Under the pieces are notes generated by a model. It searched no databases, was not told the DNA's origin, and was given only the letters and a program-made list of their open reading frames with translations. This document shows positions 57,709 through 64,000 of a stretch of 64,000 bases of DNA, piece after piece. How positions within the stretch are numbered: position 1 is the first letter of the stretch; each line of letters begins with the position of its first letter. Origin of the DNA: Branchiostoma belcheri. Taxonomy: Eukaryota; Chordata; Leptocardii; Amphioxiformes; Branchiostomatidae. The position numbers and the translations under genes were made by a program. The DNA is taken from assembly GCF_001625305.1 (NCBI RefSeq), contig NW_017803702.1:146982-210981 (forward strand). Reading direction: 5' to 3'.

Positions 57709-58378
57709 TAATAAATCAGTAGATAAATCAATCAAATGTTTTTTAATTAAAAACAATAACTTTATATCTTTTGTCTAAATTAATTCCTGTTGTACATTGA
57801 CAATCATTAACTTTAACATAATGGTTCATTAAATCATGGGCAGTATCTATGGTGGGTTGTTATTATTATTATTAGTTTACTACAATATGTAAAAGCACCT
57901 AAAACACTGCACTTCTGACAGTATAGCTATTTACATTTCTCAATTCAAAGCAAGTTCAACAACATTCAGTCTCGATGTTGTATATCTTTACATGTAATGG
58001 TTCCCACAATGCAACAAATAGGTAGATGTATAAAGGGCTGCTTTGTTATTAGAAAAAATGCCAAAACTTAGCCCACTCGATTGTAACACTTTATCAAAGA
58101 CTTGTGCTAGCCCTTAAGGGTGAGTAATTATGATATGTTAGGTTTTATTCGACATTTAATCTTAGTTAGCACATTTATTTTATTGTTTGCTACTTCCTTT
58201 ATGTAGTTTGCCATACATAGTGCCTTGTGCAATTGTCGTGCAATAAAGTTCTTCTTCTATATACTCATCAGCTTGTTTACTTGTTTCTGTACCAAACAGC
58301 ACCTGTATAGAATGTAAAGGTTATTCTCGGTAAGTAATAAAATATGCCAGTTGAAGTCTTTTTTTCATTAACTTGTTA
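56883..58378. other. 5' flank of the lectin gene, no other gene
   Basis: (CAAT)n at 57676-57708. A sequence ending GTGCAATAAAGTTCTTCTTC near 58238-58257 looks like a retroposon or transcript 3' end on the plus strand, with no body attached. Confidence 0.4.
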
Positions 58379-60569
58379 TGGGTTCACCACACCACGAAGT
58401 GGTGGTGAACCCATATTGCTTTTTCTGATGTTTCTTCTCCTTCTCCTCCTGCCATATCTTTAAATGGATTCAGCTTCTTCATTTTAGGGCCTAAGGTCCT
58501 GAAATTTGGTATGGTGGTACAGTGGGCAAATACCCCTAGGCGTTTTTTAAATTTTTGTGATACAGGCTTTTAGAATGGTTTTATTTGAGTTTTTTGGCTG
58601 TGTTATAGCAAATGTATTACTGTGTTAGTGTGCCGTGTTTACCACGCCTGGGCATGAGTCATCACAATGGAATGCAGGGCATCAACCAATAGGCATGCAG
58701 CTTTCCTCTATACTTCTTGCTGATTGGCTGTTGGGATTTAACTTGATTAACACCCGCACAGAGCATTTCCACCTGCACAGAGCATTTCTTGCTGATTGGC
58801 TGTTGGGATTTAACTTGATTAACACCTGCACAGAGCATTTCCATACTGACAGTATGTCTTTATCCAAGTGTTTTGGTAGGTATTTCAAGCTTTTCTGCTC
58901 CAGCATTGGAATGCGGGGCATGAACGTTTTTTATTTTATTTTGAAAATCAACAGTTTGCATTATGCAATTAAAAATCCTAACCAATAAAGTAGGGAATAG
59001 CTATCCAACTGTTGTTTTAGTTGTATGTTACTTCATATTATAGTTATATCAATGTAAACAGGGTTCTAGCTAGCGCTAAGTAGCGTCGGGGCCCGCGACG
59101 CTATAATTTTGACCCGCTACGCCAATTTTCCCCCGCTACGCTAATTTTCAGTACAACGTAGCGGCATTGTGACTGCATTTCTTTGTTCAAAAATGTCAGA
59201 TCAAATGTGAAAAATGTTTTTTTAGCAAAGTAACGCACGTGGCGGCCCTCCCAGGAGAATGGGGCGTGCCTAGGCGGGGCCTTGGCTTCTTTACAACTTG
59301 TGTTGCCGCCCTTCTGTGAGTGACAGCGGCAGTCTCTTGACGCCCAGACACTGGCGTCAGGGTGTCTAGCCCAGTCTGTAGAAGGGATGTTCCGCCCCTT
59401 CATAGTGTCGGCTTTCCCTCTGGGAAATATGGGCTGGCCTATTTAACAATTCCCACGCCACGATGTATGTAGCACAAATATGTTTCCTCCCGTGTTCAAC
59501 AGATCTCTCCTTGTAACTCTGGACATAAACACCTTCCACTAAATTGCATTAATTCTATATCTTGCCAAGGTGAAAAAAATACAAAGAGTTACAATGTAAT
59601 TAGTCACCAGCCTAATAATTAAAGTGCTTTACAGTTCCAGCCGGCTCCCGAAAAGGGGAGGGGCCTCTAAAGCCCACAGCGGCAAACTTGCGTTGGTTGA
59701 AAATTTGCCACTTTAGTAAACTAAACAAGGGAGTTCACCCCTTGGATCCGTTCATAGTTTAAACAAGTAAATACAAATTATTGCTCTCTTGTCAAATTTT
59801 TGCCGTTTTTCTTTACGGGCGTTTGTGATCTTTGTGACACACGTGGGTTTTCCTGCCACATATGCTGGTGCCATGCCGATTTCATGCTCTTAGCTACTGT
59901 GCGATCTATGTCGACATACTGGGTGTGCCTGTAATCATGTCAGCAACAAAGCTTGGCAATAACAACAAAGCCACGTGTTGAATCACGTCAAATTTCGGCC
60001 CAGTTTTTCAGAACAGAAATGGCACAAAGGAGATTAAAAGTGCCTCATAATGAGACACTATTAGCAGGCAAAACAGACGTATTTCTTATATTATTTATAA
60101 TTACTTTTTTTGCATGTAGAATATTACAACTTTGCACACCAGATGCTATGTTTAACATTTAATTTATCTCAGAGTCTGTTCTTGGTTGTGTCTGATTTGG
60201 AGTATCTTCTGTATTTTGTGAAGATTCCAAGCTGCAAAAATATAAAAATTACTAATCAAGGATACATTGTACATACCTTAGAAATGACATTTTTCCCTTT
60301 GGGTATCCCTCAAATGGCTGCTTTTTAAGCTTAATTTTAAAAGCTCCGCACCGCGAAGGGGGCACATCCCCCCTTCCGCCCAATCCCCCCTCTCGGTCGC
60401 TTCGCTCCCTCGACGTGCGTCAGGTACCACTACGCTAAAATAAAATCCTAGCTAGAACCCTGAGTAAATCATTGTTTTCCCTCGTGTTTCTCATTCTTTC
60501 CCTGCCATGTGGTAAAATGTGGTGAACCCATCGCTGTATTTGCTCCAAAGCAAATATTGGCCTTTCTAG
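58379..60569 (-). mobile_element. Reverse copy of the TGGGTTCACCAC element, split by an insertion
   Basis: Read in reverse it matches 43088-43882 nearly end to end: the hairpin at 58379-58416, the CCTAGGCG block, the duplicated CAATCAGCAAGAA segment, and past the insertion (59059-60463) the GTTTCTCATTCTTTCCCTGC and GCTCCAAAGCAAATATTGGC parts. With the insertion removed the two copies are almost collinear. Confidence 0.85.
59059..60463. mobile_element. Nested DNA transposon, CAGGGTTCTAGCTAG ends (hAT-like, non-coding)
   Basis: The left end is CAGGGTTCTAGCTAG and the right end its inverse. GTAAA is found on both sides (59054-59058 and 60464-60468). The uninterrupted sister copy at about 43.19 kb has a single GTAAA at this place. 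The 1.4-kb interior has CGCTACG repeats near both ends and no transposase. The CAGGG ends suggest hAT, but hAT usually duplicates 8 bp, so the assignment is tentative. Confidence 0.75.
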
Positions 60570-61024
60570 TTATCAGTTTAAAGTTTCTAAAACAATTACT
60601 TATTATGTGTTATTTGTATGTATTATGTATATGATATTATTTGTCTAGGCTGCTCCATATTATTTTGTTTCATCTTAAATCTTTGGATTTTCTTCAGTAA
60701 AGCTGATATATTTATTCACATAAGCCTTTATAGAAGTATGTAATAGAATGTGAAGGTTCTTCTCGATAAGAAAAGTATCGCCCTTTAAGTCAGTTTTCAT
60801 TAACTTGTTTACAGCCTGTGCTTACCAAAACAATTAAGCATCCATTTGTTATTTGATTTGTCTAGGTGGCAAAGTGTACGTAATATCGTTTTCTTTCACT
60901 CACATGTTTAAATCTTGTTTTGCAAAGCTTCACATCACTTTGGTCCCAGTGCGCGGCCCAGTCAACAAGCTCCCAGACTGAGGCCGGGCGTATTGTGCCG
61001 TAAGGATACCAGACTAGTGGCATC
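60570..61024. other. 5' flank of the plus-strand collagen-lectin gene
   Basis: AT-rich up to about 60900, then a GC-richer 100 bp just before the ATG, probably the 5' untranslated region. No clear TATA box. Confidence 0.4.
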
Positions 61025-62414
61025 ATGTCGGGTCGGCAGCAGGACCAGACTGGCAACACTGGTGGGTTTTCATGGTTTACTGACTTCTCTTACTACCTAT
61101 GAATTTGAATATGGCTTCTGGTATCTTATATCATATCAATTTAAAAACACAAGAGACAGTTTTGAAATTGTCAGTCGCATACTGTTCAGTATATCTTTCA
61201 GTCATGTGCCCTTTCTTGTACCCGTACGTCCCCCTGCTAAAAGAGGTGATCACACTAGTCTTTTTTTCAAATTTTGTGATCTTTTTCCGCACTAATTTAC
61301 ACTATATTATAAAGGCCAAACCAGTCTACTTTTTAATTATGAATTATGTAATTTTTTTCCCGGCATCACGCCCATACAGCAGCCTCAGACTGTATGAGCG
61401 AGCGCAGCTGCAATTAACGTCAACCCCATGTATAATTCAAGAGCAGGTATTGTTTAGACGTGCTTGTGTGTTGTGTATGTGTTCGTGTGTGTATGTGTGT
61501 TTGTGTGTGTATGTGTGTGTGTGTGTTAATATGTGTGTGTGTTTACTGTTTACGATGGCAAATTTGTGTAAGTGTGTGTGTGTGCGTGTGTGTGTGTGCG
61601 TGTGTGTGTGTGCGTGTGCGTGTTTGGGTTTCTATGTAATCTATGGCCTAAAATATAGGGTGTAATTTGCATCATAGTCTAATCTTACGAAATTTCTATG
61701 ATTCCTTAGTCGTAAATAGTAATTTCGTACTTTGTGACATGTGGAAGTCAGTCTGTGTTAAACATCACTGCGAATTGATCTTACGAAATTTCTATAATTC
61801 CTTAGTCGTAAATAGTAATTTCGTACTTTGTGACATGTGGAAGTCAGTCTGTGTTAAACATCACTGCGAATTGATCTTACGAAATTTCTATGATTCCTTA
61901 GTCGTAAATAGTAATTTCGTACTTTGTGACATGTGGAAGTCAGTCTGTGTTAAACATCACTGCGAATTGATCTTACGAAATTTCTATGATTCCTTAGTCG
62001 TAAATAGTAATTTCGTACTTTGTGACATGTGGAAGTCAGTCTATGTTAAACATCACTGCGTATTGATCTTACGAAATTTCTATGATTCCTTAGTCGTAAA
62101 TAGTTATTTCGTACTTTGTGACATGTGGAAGTCACTGCGAATTGATGTAAATATAGACTTTGAATAGAGAAGACCATAAATTGATATATAATCATGGTAA
62201 TTATATCTATTTTCAAAGAGACGAAAAACAAAATCTACAAAAGATCTAAATTATCTGTGGATGTCTGTCGTCAGTAAACCCTTGTTAAATGTGTTCATAA
62301 TTTTACCATTATTTTCCATAATTTAGAATTGGTACTGTTAGTATCATGTTGAATGTTGCTGGTTGTGCATCTACGTACATTTCTTGTTCCTTTCATCTTA
62401 TATAAATCAAAAAT

Positions 62415-62447
<33 letters not shown>

Positions 62448-63248
62448 ATTATAACTAGATATACTAAATGTTGTTGTAAATAAGCGGCATCAAATGCAGT
62501 CCCTGACAAGAGGTCGGGGTTTGGTCTAAGGAAACATCTGTGGACCGCCTGGAGCGTAGTCCGAGGTCTGGGTAAAAAGCTGTGTATCGCCCTAACCATT
62601 GCCGTAGTTGTGGGTATCGTCATCCTATTTGCAGGTCAGTTTGTTTATAGCTTACTAATTATGTTTACCGTTGCAAATTAAAGAAAAACATATTGTTTAT
62701 GCTCAGTTTGCTCTTCTTAAAGCAGGAAAGAGCTGGGGGTGGCTTGTCACGATATATATTGAGTAGTATAATTATGAATGTGTTGGAGTAAGAATAAACA
62801 ATAAACAGTCTGAGAGTAGTTGTTTGTTAGGCCTGACCATGTGAGGGTAAACATTATGCATTTGCTTTGCAAATGTTACTTTTCAAGTTTATTTTTATCT
62901 TATAATGGTTGTGGTATGACGTTGTATTTCTGCCATATTTTGCAGTTGGTTATATAATTGTACTACTTGCAAAATGATCATTTTCTCGGTATCATTGCAG
63001 AAATATATAGTAATTTTCTTCTTTCTGTAGTTAAAGTGAAGACTCTATCTAATGAGGTGGCGGAGGTTAGAGCACAGAACATGAACATTAAAGAGCGCAT
63101 TGTAGAACTCGAAGGTAAGTGGGTATGTTTTATGAAAATGACAAAAGTATAAATTCTATGTCAGAGGATGCAGGGTTAAATCATTTTCAATATAAGCTCA
63201 TGTATATACATGTGTGTGCATTGATCTCTCTCTTTCTCTCTCTCTCTC

Positions 63249-63301
<53 letters not shown>

Positions 63302-63452
63302 AGGCCCTGTGCCTTCCGGTCCCCCAGGAGGAAAGGGGCCCTTGGGACCACCTGGCCCTATGTCTGCCGGTCCACCAGGAGAAAAGGGGCCCATTGGGCC
63401 GCCTGGCGACCTGGCCCTGTGTCTGCCGGTCCACCAGGAGAACTGGGACCCA
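61025..63452 (+). CDS. Paralogous membrane collagen protein, 5' part (runs into gap)
   Basis: Exon 1 (61025-61061) encodes [12 protein letters not shown] and ends in phase 1 at GTGGGT. Exon 2 (62485-62634) encodes [31 protein letters not shown] and a transmembrane segment [17 protein letters not shown], with donor GTCAGT. Exon 3 (63031-63114) is 84 nt, exactly as in the minus-strand gene, and encodes the stalk [20 protein letters not shown] then ERIVELE, with donor GTAAGT. Exon 4 starts at 63304 with collagen: [17 protein letters not shown] and [17 protein letters not shown], a 51-bp repeat. All joins are phase 1. A C-type lectin domain is expected inside the gap, but not seen. About 8 bp near 63405-63412 throw the last visible collagen repeat out of frame, close to the gap edge, so assembly error is likely. 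Confidence 0.8.
61437..61640. repeat. TG-rich microsatellite in intron 1
   Basis: About 200 bp of TGTG/TGCG/TATG repeats. Confidence 0.9.
61683..62162. repeat. 96-bp satellite, five units, in intron 1
   Basis: TCTTACGAAATTTCTATGAT begins units at 61683, 61779, 61875, 61971 and 62067. Units differ at only a few bases, so expansion is recent. Because 96 is divisible by 3, one frame stays open through all units (61667-62167); no start context, splice fit or domain supports translation. Confidence 0.95.
62401..62450. repeat. (AC)n(AT)n microsatellite just upstream of exon 2
   Basis: About 22 bp of AC units followed by about 16 bp of AT units, ending some 40 bp before the exon 2 acceptor. Confidence 0.85.
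63223..63298. repeat. (TC)n(TA)n tract serving as the 3' end of an intron
   Basis: About 28 bp TC then about 48 bp TA, ending in GTATAG, the acceptor of the collagen exon. The only pyrimidine tract of this acceptor is the TC repeat, more than 50 bp upstream. Confidence 0.85.
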
Positions 63453-64000
63453 NNNNNNNNNNNNNNNNNNNNNNNNNNNNNNNNNNNNNNNNNNNNNNNN
63501 NNNNNNNNNNNNNNNNNNNNNNNNNNNNNNNNNNNNNNNNNNNNNNNNNNNNNNNNNNNNNNNNNNNNNNNNNNNNNNNNNNNNNNNNNNNNNNNNNNNN
63601 NNNNNNNNNNNNNNNNNNNNNNNNNNNNNNNNNNNNNNNNNNNNNNNNNNNNNNNNNNNNNNNNNNNNNNNNNNNNNNNNNNNNNNNNNNNNNNNNNNNN
63701 NNNNNNNNNNNNNNNNNNNNNNNNNNNNNNNNNNNNNNNNNNNNNNNNNNNNNNNNNNNNNNNNNNNNNNNNNNNNNNNNNNNNNNNNNNNNNNNNNNNN
63801 NNNNNNNNNNNNNNNNNNNNNNNNNNNNNNNNNNNNNNNNNNNNNNNNNNNNNNNNNNNNNNNNNNNNNNNNNNNNNNNNNNNNNNNNNNNNNNNNNNNN
63901 NNNNNNNNNNNNNNNNNNNNNNNNNNNNNNNNNNNNNNNNNNNNNNNNNNNNNNNNNNNNNNNNNNNNNNNNNNNNNNNNNNNNNNNNNNNNNNNNNNNN
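63453..64000. other. Assembly gap to the window end
   Basis: All Ns. It hides the rest of the collagen exon and what follows. Confidence 0.99.

Noticed and set aside
58080-58257. LINE-like 3' end with GCAATAAAGTTCTTCTTC
   Set aside because: Only a possible tail is visible, with no coding remnant upstream, so I did not call an element.
61667-62167. 166-codon open frame with five 32-residue repeats
   Set aside because: It is a direct result of a 96-bp satellite (period divisible by 3) inside an intron, with no domain, start context or splice support.

Overview
The window looks like animal nuclear DNA, most likely from a cephalochordate (amphioxus, Branchiostoma). It is AT-rich and intron-rich, with short phase-1 exons. 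It is crowded with tRNA-derived SINEs, small inverted-repeat transposons, a CR1/L2-type LINE and long microsatellites. Its host genes (membrane collagen/C-type lectins, a sushi protein, a somatostatin-like peptide precursor) fit an invertebrate chordate. The species call is inference; no search was run.

Layout. 0-13.7 kb: a possible first exon of a gene running off the left edge, then a frameshifted LINE (3.2-6.4 kb) inside a TA microsatellite, a Harbinger-type MITE, a dead mariner (7.96-9.24 kb) and a long GTGA array. 13.76-28.15 kb (minus strand): a three-exon gene for a 120-residue preprohormone ending in a dibasic site and a somatostatin/urotensin-like cyclic peptide. Its first intron is about 13.5 kb and holds most of the SINEs and MITEs there. 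30.03-34.80 kb: a DNA transposon with 4-bp TTAA target duplications and matching inverted ends. It carries two convergent spliced genes, a THAP-domain protein and a stand-alone P2X7-type 'ballast' domain protein. I consider this the most interesting object in the window. 40.0-41.0 kb: a piggyBac-like MITE with nested GC-rich palindromes. 44.1-48.6 kb (minus): a small secreted sushi-domain gene whose first exon and promoter have been tandemly duplicated. 53.98-56.88 kb (minus): a complete five-exon gene for a 297-residue type II membrane protein with a transmembrane segment, a helical stalk, collagen and a mannose-type C-type lectin domain. 61.03 kb to the right edge (plus): a divergently oriented paralogue that runs into the terminal gap.

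The host genes do not form an operon-like unit. The two collagen-lectin genes are a head-to-head duplicate pair, presumably cell-surface glycan or pathogen recognition receptors. The sushi gene and peptide hormone gene are separate neighbours. Mobile elements have reshaped host genes in at least one visible way: a 214-bp MITE in the lectin gene duplicated the 9 bp that contain a splice donor.

Limits: exon models rest on splice-site and phase agreement read by eye. Family names come from motifs, not from searches. Long stretches without a call hold no coding signal I can defend.
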